Shown in pieces: positions 27,424-35,940 of a DNA stretch of 64,000 nucleotides. The notes under the pieces were generated by a model. The model saw only the letters and a list, made by a program, of their open reading frames with translations, was not told the DNA's origin and did not search any database. The number at the start of each line of letters is the position of its first letter. Position 1 is the stretch's first letter. The translations under genes were made by a program, and so were the position numbers. Source of the DNA: WTFY01 sp965205275 (GTDB lineage: Bacteria; Pseudomonadota; Gammaproteobacteria; UBA4575); NCBI GenBank assembly GCA_965205275.1, contig OZ242168.1, positions 1,984,001-2,048,000 on the forward strand. Direction: 5' to 3'.

Positions 27424-28224
27424 CTACCAGTAAGCAAAAAGCAGTACCCCTCCCAGCAGGAGTCTGTACAACACAAATGGCAGCATTCCTACTCGGTTCA
27501 CAAATTTTATAAACCAGTGTATACAGAAAAAAGTTGCAACTGCCGAACAGGCCAGAACGCCAAACCCGAAACCCCATCGTATGGCTGCAGCATCCTGTGC
27601 CGCATGATAGCCTCCATACACAGAGGCTGCGAAAATGGTTGGGATTGCGAGTAAAAAAGAAAAACGCGCAGCTTCTACCCGTTTCAGGCCAAGCCACATC
27701 GCTGCGGTCATGGTAACGCCTGAGCGGGAAGCTCCGGGAATCAGGGCACAGGACTGTGCAAGGCCAATAAGTATGGCATCCGCCGTCGTCAATTGTCTCG
27801 TCCCGCGTGTATGGCTGCCACGCCAGTCTGCCAGCCATAACAACAGACCAAAAAATATCGATGCAAACGCAATTACAATTGGATTGCGGCCATACTCGGC
27901 TGCATGGGCATGAAAAATGAGCGCCATGATCAATATGGGGAGCGTGGCCCACAATAACAGCCAGGCAAGATTTCCCTCTTCACTGTCTTGACCAGATGAA
28001 CCTGCGGAAGCGAACCTGCTGCTGATTAATTTGCGCAAGTCATTGCGAAAATAAAGTAACACCGCCAGCAAACTGCCAAGATGTGCGGCGACATCCATGG
28101 CAAGCCCCTGGTCCTGCCAATGCATAAGGAGGGGCAGCAGCACCAGATGAGCGGAACTTGAAATAGGCAGAAATTCAGTAATGCCCTGTATTACTGCCAG
28201 TAAAAATGCATGCAGTGCTTCCAT
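27424..28224 (-). CDS. uppP: Undecaprenyl-diphosphatase UppP (BacA)
   Basis: A 266-residue inner-membrane enzyme with about seven to eight hydrophobic helices that recycles undecaprenyl diphosphate for cell-wall synthesis. It carries the two family motifs: QGITEFLPISSSAHLVLLP near residue 14 and the PGASRSGVTM motif near residue 165. Convergent with cca. Confidence 0.96.
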   Translation of the reverse strand: MEALHAFLLAVIQGITEFLPISSSAHLVLLPLLMHWQDQGLAMDVAAHLGSLLAVLLYFRNDLRKLISSRFASAGSSGQDSEEGNLAWLLLWATLPILIMALIFHAHAAEYGRNPIVIAFASIFFGLLLWLADWRGSHTRGTRQLTTADAILIGLAQSCALIPGASRSGVTMTAAMWLGLKRVEAARFSFLLAIPTIFAASVYGGYHAAQDAAAIRWGFGFGVLACSAVATFFCIHWFIKFVNRVGMLPFVLYRLLLGGVLLFAYW

Positions 28225-28243
28225 TTATCCTGTATCGGGTGGC

Positions 28244-29419
28244 TTATAATCGCGCCCGCATATCGCGCAACGTAAATCGATCCGTTCCATAGTCTACCCC
28301 TTTACCCAGGACCATAACCTGAAAGCGCTCAGCGATTGCCGAACCCAGCGTAAGCTGTTTGAGTTGTGCGATCTGCGCTATATGTTCTGTCTGGGTTTCC
28401 CCGGCAGGTCGCCAGTCAAGTAAATGATTAGCCAGCATGAAATTACGCTGTGAGCCAAACGAAAGGACGCCCATACGCAGCCGGGCGGCCGCTTTGGCTA
28501 ATGCGGAGAAATCTACATCCACGGTTATATCCTGCAGTCCTGGTTGGGCAAACGGATCTTCTGATACCTGATGTCTGAAATAGCTGCGCAACGTTCCCAT
28601 AGTGCGTTGCGGATGGTAATACTCACTGCGCGGGTATCCGTAATCGATTAAAAACATAATGCATTGCTTACAGTCGTTTGACCAGACTGCAAGGGTATTT
28701 TCCAGGTCAAGATTGATTTCACTGCAATAGGCCCCGGCCGGTGGCCCGTCCAGTAGTATTGCCAGATCGTCCAGCGCTGCGTCCAGTTCACAGGAAGGGT
28801 CTTGCAGTTGCCAGCCGAATTTCCCCTGTTCTGTTAATGCCACACATCGCTCTTTGATTTTTTGTGAATCCACTGAAAAGCATTTGACTGGCAGCGCATC
28901 CAGCACTTCATTGGCGATGACAATGATGTTGTCCAGACCTGCAGGTATATCCGGTAGCCATTCTACAACTGAAGCAATTTCCGGTGTCTGGTCCTCGAAC
29001 CGTTCCCGTTGGATGGTTCTCAATACTTCACTGGGCTCAAAGATATAGTATTTAATGGGGAGTTGCCCCCAGGCGTGTAAATGCCTGATCACATCCAGCG
29101 CAAGTTGCCCGCTGCCGGCACCGATCTCCAGGATGCAGCGCCTGATATCATCCCGGACCAATCCTGCACAGGCATGGGCCAGACAATATGCAAGATGGAC
29201 TGAAATTTCAGGTGCAGTCACGAAATCCCCATGGCTGCCAAAAACAGGATGCCGGTTGTGATAATACCCTGCAGCCCGATCATGCAAAGCCAACTGCATA
29301 TACTGATCAAAACCGATACTGCCGCCCTGAGACCGGATTTCCTGTCTGATCCGCTTCCTGCACTTTTCGGTATGTTGTTGTTGTGCAGCAGTCAGCTCAA
29401 AGAAAGTTGAACGAGGCAT
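28244..29419 (-). CDS. MidA/NDUFAF7-type SAM-dependent methyltransferase
   Basis: A 391-residue class I methyltransferase. The N-terminal segment GSIGFDQYMQLALHDRAAGYY and FGSHGDFVTAPEIS are typical of the NDUFAF7/MidA family. The SAM-binding motif is ILEIGAGSGQLALDV near residue 100, followed by VIANEVLDALPV. The mitochondrial relative methylates an arginine of a complex I subunit; bacterial targets are not established. It sits 19 bp upstream of uppP on the same strand, so they probably form an operon. Confidence 0.87.
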   Translation of the reverse strand: MPRSTFFELTAAQQQHTEKCRKRIRQEIRSQGGSIGFDQYMQLALHDRAAGYYHNRHPVFGSHGDFVTAPEISVHLAYCLAHACAGLVRDDIRRCILEIGAGSGQLALDVIRHLHAWGQLPIKYYIFEPSEVLRTIQRERFEDQTPEIASVVEWLPDIPAGLDNIIVIANEVLDALPVKCFSVDSQKIKERCVALTEQGKFGWQLQDPSCELDAALDDLAILLDGPPAGAYCSEINLDLENTLAVWSNDCKQCIMFLIDYGYPRSEYYHPQRTMGTLRSYFRHQVSEDPFAQPGLQDITVDVDFSALAKAAARLRMGVLSFGSQRNFMLANHLLDWRPAGETQTEHIAQIAQLKQLTLGSAIAERFQVMVLGKGVDYGTDRFTLRDMRARL

Positions 29420-29481
29420 TCAGTCTGTCGCAGTGGGGTGTGTTAGAGTTTACCGGTTAAATAATTGCAATAAGAATTGCT

Positions 29482-30219
29482 ATGGAAAATTCCAGGGTAG
29501 TCATGATAACAGGTGGTGCGCGGCGTATCGGGGCAGGACTCGTTCAACACCTGCATCAGTCTGGCATGCGTATCATTTTACATTATTGCAATTCAGAAAG
29601 GGATGCCCGGTCGTTGGCCAACGAACTCAATGCGCAGCGTGCCGGCTCAGTGGAACTCCTGCAAGGAGACCTGACAGAATATGCAAAAATACCGGATTTA
29701 ATTGCGCAGGCTGGCGCATGCTTCAATCGTCTGGACGTACTGATTAACAATGCCTCTTCTTTCTTTCCTACGGACCTTGGTACGATTGATGAAGACATGT
29801 GGGAAAAGCTGGTCGGGGTGAATCTCAAGGCGCCTTTATATCTGACTCAGGCCGTTGCCCCGTATCTGAAATCTTCGCAGGGCTGCATTATTAACATTGT
29901 CGACATTCATGCGGACCGGCCATTGAAAGGTTACCCGGTATACTCTATCTCCAAGGCAGGGCTGGCCATGCTTACCCGGTCCATGGCACGGGAACTGGCA
30001 CCCGAAGTGCGTGTGAACGGCATTGCACCGGGTGCCATCATGTGGCCGGAAGCTGAGCACTATGCAGCCCTGCACCAGGAAATTATTTCGCGCACAGCCC
30101 TGAAGCGGGAAGGCAAGCCACAGGATATTGCAGATATTGCCCTGTTTTTAATCAATCATGCCGATTATATTACCGGACAAATCGTTGCGGTGGATGGTGG
30201 GCGAACGCTGAGTAACTGA
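29482..30219 (+). CDS. Pteridine reductase-like SDR (FolM-type)
   Basis: A 245-residue short-chain dehydrogenase. The cofactor motif VVMITGGARRIGAGLVQHL carries the Arg-Arg seen in pteridine reductases that use NADPH. NNASSFFPTDLG and the YSISKAGLAML active site (YxxxK) follow, with VNGIAPGAIMWP near the end. It likely reduces dihydropterins, as FolM/PTR1 do. The SDR fold is sure; the substrate is by similarity. Confidence 0.87.
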   Translation: MENSRVVMITGGARRIGAGLVQHLHQSGMRIILHYCNSERDARSLANELNAQRAGSVELLQGDLTEYAKIPDLIAQAGACFNRLDVLINNASSFFPTDLGTIDEDMWEKLVGVNLKAPLYLTQAVAPYLKSSQGCIINIVDIHADRPLKGYPVYSISKAGLAMLTRSMARELAPEVRVNGIAPGAIMWPEAEHYAALHQEIISRTALKREGKPQDIADIALFLINHADYITGQIVAVDGGRTLSN

Positions 30220-30240
30220 AGTATCCGATTACCGGTTGGA

Positions 30241-30984
30241 CTACCAGTAACTTTCAGTCGTAATCTGGCCCGGGCTGCGGCGCAAATTTTTCTTTAATCC
30301 TTTTTCTTTTAAGGCACTGCGGGTGTCTGCAAGCATATCCGGGTTTCCGCAAAGCATGGCCTGTGAGTAAGCCGGGTCAAGCTCAATGCCTGTCTTTTCT
30401 TCAAGCCTGCCGTTCCGGATGGCTGCCGGAATGCGCCCGGGCAAGGCAAAGTCAGTGTTCTCCCGGCTTACAAAAGGGATCATTTGAAAACGGTCTTCAT
30501 ACGTGTCCCTGAAGATCTGGATCGTATCCTGGTAGGTTAATTCTCTGGCAAGGCGTACCGCATGCACCAGCACAACCTTTTCAAACCGCTGCCATACTTC
30601 ATCAGATTTCAATATGGACAGGAAAGGCCCGAGTGCAGTACCGGTGGCAAACATCCACATATCCCTTCCGTCGGGCACTTCATTTAAAGTAAAGAAACCG
30701 TTTGCGCGTTGATCAATCCAGACTGAGTCGGATTCACGCAAGGCGGACAGCCTGGGCGACAGGGGGCCCTGTTTGACGGTGATGGAATAAAACTCATAGA
30801 TATTTTCATGCGGGGCATTCACAAAGGAATAGGGGCGCCCCACGATCTGGTCATCGATGTCCAGGCCGAGACGGCCATACTGACCTGCAACAAAAGGATC
30901 GATATTCGCTTCGATCTGCAGTGAATAAAGTACGTCCGTCCAGTGTTTGTTCCTGACGACCTTACCTTCAATCCAGTTACTCAT
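30241..30984 (-). CDS. fpr: Ferredoxin/flavodoxin-NADP+ reductase
   Basis: A 247-residue FAD enzyme that exchanges electrons between NADPH and ferredoxin. GRPYSFVNAPHENIYEFYSI is the FAD-binding RxYS region. MFATGTALGPFLSIL is the NADP pyrophosphate motif, and AMLCGNPDML is the C-terminal NADP motif. It ends in the short Tyr-Trp tail typical of Fpr. A Rieske ferredoxin gene lies just upstream on the same strand and could be a redox partner. Confidence 0.92.
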   Translation of the reverse strand: MSNWIEGKVVRNKHWTDVLYSLQIEANIDPFVAGQYGRLGLDIDDQIVGRPYSFVNAPHENIYEFYSITVKQGPLSPRLSALRESDSVWIDQRANGFFTLNEVPDGRDMWMFATGTALGPFLSILKSDEVWQRFEKVVLVHAVRLARELTYQDTIQIFRDTYEDRFQMIPFVSRENTDFALPGRIPAAIRNGRLEEKTGIELDPAYSQAMLCGNPDMLADTRSALKEKGLKKNLRRSPGQITTESYW

Positions 30985-31047
30985 TAAATTTGGTTGGCTT
31001 GGTGGATTTGTGCACGTAACATAGAGGCATGATACGTGAAAATCAAC

Positions 31048-31383
31048 CTATAAATCCTTGATACTGTCCGGGCAGATTTCAATACGGCCATGGCTGATGC
31101 GTACCGGATAACGTTGCAGGGCTTCTGTGGCGGGTTCTTCCATGGGCTGGCCGCTGCGAACGTTGAAGCGACTTCCGTGTAACGTGCAACTGACCAGCTC
31201 ACCTTTCAGGCAACCCAGGGAGAGCGAGGAATCTTCATGGGTACACATATCGTCAACGGCATATATTTTGCCGTCGACATTGGCAAGTAAAATGTCCCCA
31301 TGGGCTATCGTCACTTTCAGGGTATTGCCAGGCAAAAGCTGAGTCAGTGATGCAACATCGATGTATTTTGTCTGTGGGTCCAT
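31048..31383 (-). CDS. Rieske-type [2Fe-2S] ferredoxin
   Basis: A 111-residue single-domain Rieske protein. The cluster motifs are CTHEDSSLSLG (CxH) near residue 46 and CTLHGSRFNVRSG (CxxH) near residue 66. Such small proteins act as electron carriers, often for ring-hydroxylating or other oxygenases. It lies 64 bp upstream of the ferredoxin-NADP reductase on the same strand, so the two probably form an electron-transfer pair. The oxygenase they serve is not next to them. Confidence 0.9.
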   Translation of the reverse strand: MDPQTKYIDVASLTQLLPGNTLKVTIAHGDILLANVDGKIYAVDDMCTHEDSSLSLGCLKGELVSCTLHGSRFNVRSGQPMEEPATEALQRYPVRISHGRIEICPDSIKDL

Positions 31384-31431
31384 GAAGTTCAGGATTTAGA
31401 GATAACTGCTACACTAATAGAAAAGTCAATC

Positions 31432-31671
31432 ATGCCGTACTTTATTTATAAAATCACATCCGGGTCGACCGGGGTGATCAAGGATCTTGAATTCATTGAC
31501 AAGTATGATGAGTTCAAACAGGCCAAGAAGTTTATTCGGGAACAACGGACTGCCATCGGCCAGGACAGCAGAACCACGATCAAAATGGTTTTTGCAAAAG
31601 ATGAACTTGAGGCTGAGCAAAGACTGCGTGAACCACGCAGTGCACCTATATTAAGAGAATGGGAAAAGTAG
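31432..31671 (+). CDS. Conserved hypothetical protein, 79 aa
   Basis: A small soluble protein starting MPYFIYKITSGSTGVIKDLE, with an alpha/beta N-terminus and a charged helical C-terminus rich in Glu and Arg. It looks like a widespread type of proteobacterial hypothetical protein, but I know no function. The frame is followed closely by another small hypothetical gene and then a uracil-DNA-glycosylase-like gene, which may form one unit. Confidence 0.65.
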   Translation: MPYFIYKITSGSTGVIKDLEFIDKYDEFKQAKKFIREQRTAIGQDSRTTIKMVFAKDELEAEQRLREPRSAPILREWEK

Positions 31672-31733
31672 TGTACCCATGATGCATTCTCATCCGGTTA
31701 TTATGAATCAGCCCAGCCAAGAATGCTCACCGC

Positions 31734-32201
31734 ATGGATGAGCACCAGTATAAAACCACGTATAAATCCATTAACCCGCACCGATGCGTGTTTGAAAAGG
31801 CGATTAACTCACGCATTTGTAATTGCAGCCGGGCACAACGCTTTAATCTGGCAGACCGTGAAGGTGTGGCATGCACTTCTGTGCGCAAACTGGAACGCTG
31901 CAATCATTTGCTTACCGAGCTGCGAAAAAAAGCAAGATTTGCATTACAGCGTCTGGAAGTGAGTCAGACCTTGGCGCATACCGAAGAAATCAAGATACAA
32001 AACGGAGGCATGCTGGGGTTGCAGGTACAGGTTGAAAAAAATGATGTGCCGACTGTCAAGGACATCGATGCACTTATAGACAAGGCAGAGCGTCAATTTG
32101 ATGGGATAGATGAGTTTCCGTATTCACAGCTCATGCAGGAGATTATGGCCTATCGAATACGCAATCGCCGCCATAAGCCCCGAACAAGAAAAGAAAAGTA
32201 G
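31734..32201 (+). CDS. Hypothetical Cys-rich helical protein, 155 aa
   Basis: A basic protein with an N-terminal cysteine cluster: HRCVFEKAINSRICNCSRAQ and EGVACTS, then KLERCNHLL. This could hold an iron-sulfur cluster or zinc. The middle is helical and the C-terminus very basic (RIRNRRHKPRTRKEK). It stands 15 bp in front of the uracil-DNA-glycosylase-like gene. No family name can be given with confidence. Confidence 0.65.
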   Translation: MDEHQYKTTYKSINPHRCVFEKAINSRICNCSRAQRFNLADREGVACTSVRKLERCNHLLTELRKKARFALQRLEVSQTLAHTEEIKIQNGGMLGLQVQVEKNDVPTVKDIDALIDKAERQFDGIDEFPYSQLMQEIMAYRIRNRRHKPRTRKEK

Positions 32202-32216
32202 ATACATCGTTCATCA

Positions 32217-32807
32217 ATGGCAGCGACCACAAAACTGGACCGGCTGTTGACTGAAGTGCGTGCCTGTCGTGTCTGTGAACATGAATTGCCGCTGGGGCCC
32301 AATCCGGTCTTGCGAGCGGGGCATGATGCGCGAATACTGGTCATGGGTCAGGCACCCGGGATCAAGGTACACAAGACCAGTATCCCCTGGAATGACGCGA
32401 GCGGCAAACGTTTGCGTGCATGGATGGGTATGGATGAAAGCGTGTTCTATGATGAGAAAAGAATCGCGATTATCCCGATGGGATTCTGTTATCCGGGTAC
32501 AGGCCGTTCGGGTGATTTACCGCCCCGAAAGGAATGTGCAGAATTATGGCATCAGAAGTTGCTGAATCTGTTACCCGAACTTCGACTTGTGTTGCTCATT
32601 GGACGGTATGCCCAGAAGCACTACTTGACCGACCTTTGCCCTACGCTTGCGGAAACCGTGCAACAGTGGCAAAAATATGGTCCCCGGTATTTCCCGCTTC
32701 CGCATCCTTCACCAAGAAATACTGGATGGCTGAAGAAAAACAGCTGGTTCGAATTGGAAACGGTTCCACAATTGCGCAGGAATATTCATACTGCCTTATC
32801 CGGGTAA
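32217..32807 (+). CDS. Uracil-DNA glycosylase superfamily protein
   Basis: A 196-residue protein. An N-terminal CRVCEHELP pair of cysteines is followed by LVMGQAPGIKVHKTSIPWND, which matches the MGxAPG motif of the family IV/V-like uracil-DNA glycosylase fold. The C-terminal HPSPRNTGWLKKNSWFE resembles the second active-site motif (HPSP). It could remove uracil from DNA; relatives of this exact subgroup (YjaA/COG1573-like) are largely untested. Confidence 0.85.
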   Translation: MAATTKLDRLLTEVRACRVCEHELPLGPNPVLRAGHDARILVMGQAPGIKVHKTSIPWNDASGKRLRAWMGMDESVFYDEKRIAIIPMGFCYPGTGRSGDLPPRKECAELWHQKLLNLLPELRLVLLIGRYAQKHYLTDLCPTLAETVQQWQKYGPRYFPLPHPSPRNTGWLKKNSWFELETVPQLRRNIHTALSG

Positions 32808-32997
32808 GGCACAGCTGGAAGACCTGATATTCCCCGGCAGGGCGCTTCGTGCGGCAGCTTATTCCAAGCAATTATATGAAATTCCTATAGATTCCGATAA
32901 AATGCTAGAGTATATCTATATTGATATATTAACAAGTATTAATATACTAGCTATGCTTGGCTCCAATAAATATTAACCCATTTTAAAGGAGCATCAC

Positions 32998-33111
32998 ATG
33001 GATAAAGTTTTTGCAAAAATCGGCAATGTTCAAACTGTACTCTGGGTAGAGACCGCTATATTCTTGATTGCAATCTCAGTAGTGTTTGGGGTTGCTATAG
33101 AGGTTTTTTAA
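32998..33111 (+). CDS. Small single-helix membrane protein, 37 aa
   Basis: A 37-codon gene with a good ribosome site (AAAGGAG, 7 bp from ATG). The product begins MDKVFAKIGNVQTVLW and continues into one hydrophobic helix to the end, so it is a single-pass membrane peptide. It lies after an AT-rich 190-bp leader with promoter-like TATA stretches and is followed by an inverted repeat. It resembles small accessory subunits of membrane complexes in size only; function unknown. Confidence 0.6.
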   Translation: MDKVFAKIGNVQTVLWVETAIFLIAISVVFGVAIEVF

Positions 33112-33150
33112 CAACCTTGCGGTTCAAACACATACTCGTCGAACCGTTGT

Positions 33151-33189
33151 ACTCATCAGCTGTGTGACCCGTCATCACAGCTGATGAGT
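33151..33189. terminator. Inverted repeat between convergent genes
   Basis: A 14-bp perfect stem (ACTCATCAGCTGTG with its complement) and an 11-nt loop lie between the 37-aa gene and the convergent VWA fragment. There is no T-run on either side, so if it is a terminator it is an atypical, bidirectional one. Confidence 0.45.
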
Positions 33190-33191
33190 GA

Positions 33192-33893
33192 TTACACGGT
33201 GTGTTGCCGGTAGATATCAGAGACCTTCAAGGGTAACTCACGGACATCTGATACCATCACATAATTCACGGTTCCGTACATATGCGGCAAATAATCACTT
33301 GCCTGTTCATCAATGGTGATACAGAAAGGGTGTATGCCAAGTTGTCGTGTCTCAAACAAGGCCTGTCTGGTATCTTCAATCCCGTACTGTCCGCGATAAC
33401 CCAAATAGTCATCCGGCTTTCCGTCAGACAAGGTAATTAACAGTTTCGTCCGGGCTTCCACTTTGCCTAGCAGTTTGGCCAAATGACGGATGGCAACTCC
33501 CATGCGTGTGTAGTCCTGTGGACGAATCCCGCTGATTCTTGCCTGTACTTCATCCCCATACGCTTCATCAAAGCGTTTAACGCGGAACAGCTCACAACGC
33601 TTGCGTGTCATGCCTGAAAACCCGTAAATGGCATAACGGTCTCCCAGAATTTCCAAAGCCTCGCATAACAATACCAGTGTTTCACGTTCAGCATCGTTGA
33701 CCCAGCCCTTGGTTGAGCCACTCATATCCACCATGAACATGACGGCAATGTCACGGTCGGTCTTGTGCATTTTGGTAAACAGCGCATCTGTCATCTCGGC
33801 ACCGGTTTTCATGTCAGCATACGCCTCGACCACCGCATCGATGTCAATGTCTTCTCCGAAAGGCTGAAATTCTGTATTTTGCAACGCTTGCAC
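33192..33893 (-). pseudogene. CbbO/NorD-type VWA protein, C-terminal fragment
   Basis: Only the last 233 residues of a protein family that is usually more than 600 residues long. The von Willebrand A domain is intact with the metal site VDMSGSTKG near residue 56 and the later LITLSDGKPDDY. The CbbO-like lead-in GEDIDIDAVVEAY is also present. In the family this protein works with a CbbQ/NorQ AAA+ ATPase to activate Rubisco or nitric-oxide reductase; no such partner is here. A stop stands two codons upstream of the first possible start (GTG 33893), and the upstream DNA encodes a moaD remnant on the other strand. I therefore read it as a truncated gene, although the fragment could still be translated. 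Confidence 0.7.
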
Positions 33894-34052
33894 AAATCAC
33901 AGACAGTTTACAGGAATCGCTGGTGTTATCTGAGGAGGTGCGCACGGTTAAGGACCTGCTGGCATTACTGTCGAAGCGTGGCGAACTGTGGACCCAGCAA
34001 CTGGATCAGCAAAACACCAGGGTAACGGTCAACAAGCAGTTTGTCACTCCGG

Positions 34053-35233
34053 TGTATGGGTTCAGTACCTATGGCACTGTGGGATCAGGCGGCCTCCAGG
34101 GTGACAAGGTACTCGTTGGGCGTTTTCCAGTCGAGTGCTGCGTGGGGGCGTTCATAGTTGTAGAAGAACTCATAGCTGGCGAGGGCGGCCTGCACCGGGT
34201 CGATGCTCAGGGGGCCATCGTAGCGTCCCCAGAACTCGATGCGGGCAGCGCGGTTGGCGCGTTCCACACAGCCGTTGTACTGGGGATGCTTGGGCGGCAA
34301 CACATGCAGCGGGATGTGCAGCGCTTCACAGGACGCCTCGAAGCCGGCCATGAACTCGCTGCCGCCGTCGACCTGGATGGAGACGAGCGGGAACGGCAGG
34401 GCCGCCAGCAGTTCGTGCAGGAAGCGGCGGGCGTGCCCGGCAGTGGCCCGTGAGCAGGCGCGCGTGACCATGAACTTCGACACCGGGCACACGGCGCGGA
34501 ACTCCTTGACGGTGTCGCCGTCTCGCACATAGGTCATGTGGTCGATCTGCATCAGCTCGCCCGGGGTACGCGCCTTCGCGCCGTACTTCCAGCGCCGTGC
34601 CCAGCGGGCGAAGCGGCGCTGGCGCTTCGGCGCATGTCTGCCTTCGCAGAACGCGGCGGGCCGGATCACACCGCGGGCCAGCGCCCGGCTGAGGATGCGC
34701 CCGACGCTCGACACACTCAGTGCCACGCCCTCGCGCCCCAGCAGGACCTGCAGGCGCGCCTTGCCCATAAACGGGTACTTGCGGCGCAGGGCCAGCACCG
34801 CCCTCACGTCCTGCGGCGTATAGGCCGGACACCGGTGCCGCCGCGGGCGGCTCGAATGCGGCGCCAGGGCGTGCACACCGCCTGCGGCCAGGACGGCCTT
34901 CCAGCGGTACAGGGTGCGCCGGCTGATCTCCAGCTGCTCCAGGGCGCCGGCCTCGCTGCAGCCCGCCGCACGCAAGCGCTGGTACGCCTGCAACCTGCGG
35001 TAGCGCTCACCCGCCGCCTCGGGTACGTGTTCGTCGACCTTGAAGCTCTTGTATGATCGAATACGAAGGGATTTAATGTCCATGCTCGGGTCTCCTGTTC
35101 CAGTGGCTGTGGTTGGTTCACTGGAGGATACCCGATCCGGTGCAGAGAGAGGCCACGCCTCCCTCTGCACCCCCTCATTCAGATCCCTTGCTCACGATCA
35201 CTGAAAAGTGCCATAGGTATCTGAACCTTTACA
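34053..35233. mobile_element. IS481-like insertion sequence, 1,181 bp
   Basis: Imperfect terminal inverted repeats start with TGTA: left TGTATGGGTTCAGTACC and right (complement) TGTAAAGGTTCAGATACC, both running into TATGGCACT. The direct repeat CCGG flanks the element on both sides (34049-34052 and 35234-35237), a 4-bp target duplication. It holds one transposase gene on the minus strand. Base composition is much richer in GC than the surroundings. It interrupts moaD. Confidence 0.85.
34085..35083 (-). CDS. IS481-family-like DDE transposase
   Basis: A 332-residue integrase-type transposase. An N-terminal helix-turn-helix (AGALEQLEISRRTLYRWKAV) is followed by an rve/DDE core: the first Asp in LMQIDHMTYV, the second in IQVDGGSEF, and the Glu in YNGCVERANR. 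The C-terminal YNYERPHAALDWKTP motif is typical of the family. Start taken at ATG 35083 with GGAG just upstream; the frame is open a little farther. It appears intact. Confidence 0.88.
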   Translation of the reverse strand: MDIKSLRIRSYKSFKVDEHVPEAAGERYRRLQAYQRLRAAGCSEAGALEQLEISRRTLYRWKAVLAAGGVHALAPHSSRPRRHRCPAYTPQDVRAVLALRRKYPFMGKARLQVLLGREGVALSVSSVGRILSRALARGVIRPAAFCEGRHAPKRQRRFARWARRWKYGAKARTPGELMQIDHMTYVRDGDTVKEFRAVCPVSKFMVTRACSRATAGHARRFLHELLAALPFPLVSIQVDGGSEFMAGFEASCEALHIPLHVLPPKHPQYNGCVERANRAARIEFWGRYDGPLSIDPVQAALASYEFFYNYERPHAALDWKTPNEYLVTLEAA

Positions 35234-35940
35234 CCGGTGCACGAGATTCGGGACGGGGATGAGATCGCACTCATACCCTGACATCATCAGTGCCTGTAGC
35301 GGTTCATTTCCTGATAATATTTTTTGAACAGCGGATCCTGGCAGTCCAGCAGGCCGAGGATCGCACGCATCCCCTTGCCTTAATATAACAAGCAGGTGTC
35401 TGAGCGCACCTTCATATTCATCGTTTACGACTTGTTTTGCCGCGATTTCAAAATGCAGGTCCAGATTGTTTTTGTCCTGGTCAATACGTGCCTCCAGTTC
35501 AGGGATTCCGGGCGCATTTTCTGCACTTTGCAAGAAGCTCACATGCGCAAATGGATGGCCCACCTGTTCAGACATTTTGAATACTTCAGGCAGGTTACTT
35601 AAAAGCGTATGGGTCTTTACCAGCTCATCGTCACGAATTAACAGTTTGGCAAGGGCCAGAGGGAAACGGATATTGCCCGGATATTGCAAGGATGCATCGG
35701 CCAAAAGCTGGTAACTGCGGTCTTTTTCGCCTGCTTGGTTCAGCTCCGAAGCTTTTGCAATGATGAAATCGGATTCATCTGCAATATACCTGCCGAAAAT
35801 TTCGTGCAATACAGCTTCATCTTTAAAACCGTGAAGAGTTTCTACAACCCGCCTGTCTGCAAACAATTTCACGGTAGGCAGGCTGGTTACGCCGTATTCC
35901 TTGGCCGAATTGCGTTCGCGGTCGGTATTGATATTGACTA

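Larger units (their letters stand above)
33869..35281 (+). pseudogene. moaD remnant interrupted by an IS481-like element
   Basis: Joining 33869-34052 to 35238-35281 (one CCGG copy kept) gives a continuous frame: ILYFATLAQITDSLQESLVL, later VKDLLALLSKRGELW and VNKQFVTP, then VHEIRDGDEIALIP and a stop. This is the MoaD/ThiS-like sulfur-carrier pattern of molybdopterin synthase. Three defects are visible: there is no ATG in front of ILYFA (the 5' end runs into the VWA fragment), the insertion element splits it, and the essential C-terminal Gly-Gly is missing because the frame ends at Ile-Pro. It cannot work as a sulfur carrier. Confidence 0.75.

Noticed and set aside
33989..34453. Long plus-strand frame reading from moaD into the insertion element
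   Set aside because: Inside the element it is only the antisense of the transposase; the real moaD part ends at the insertion.
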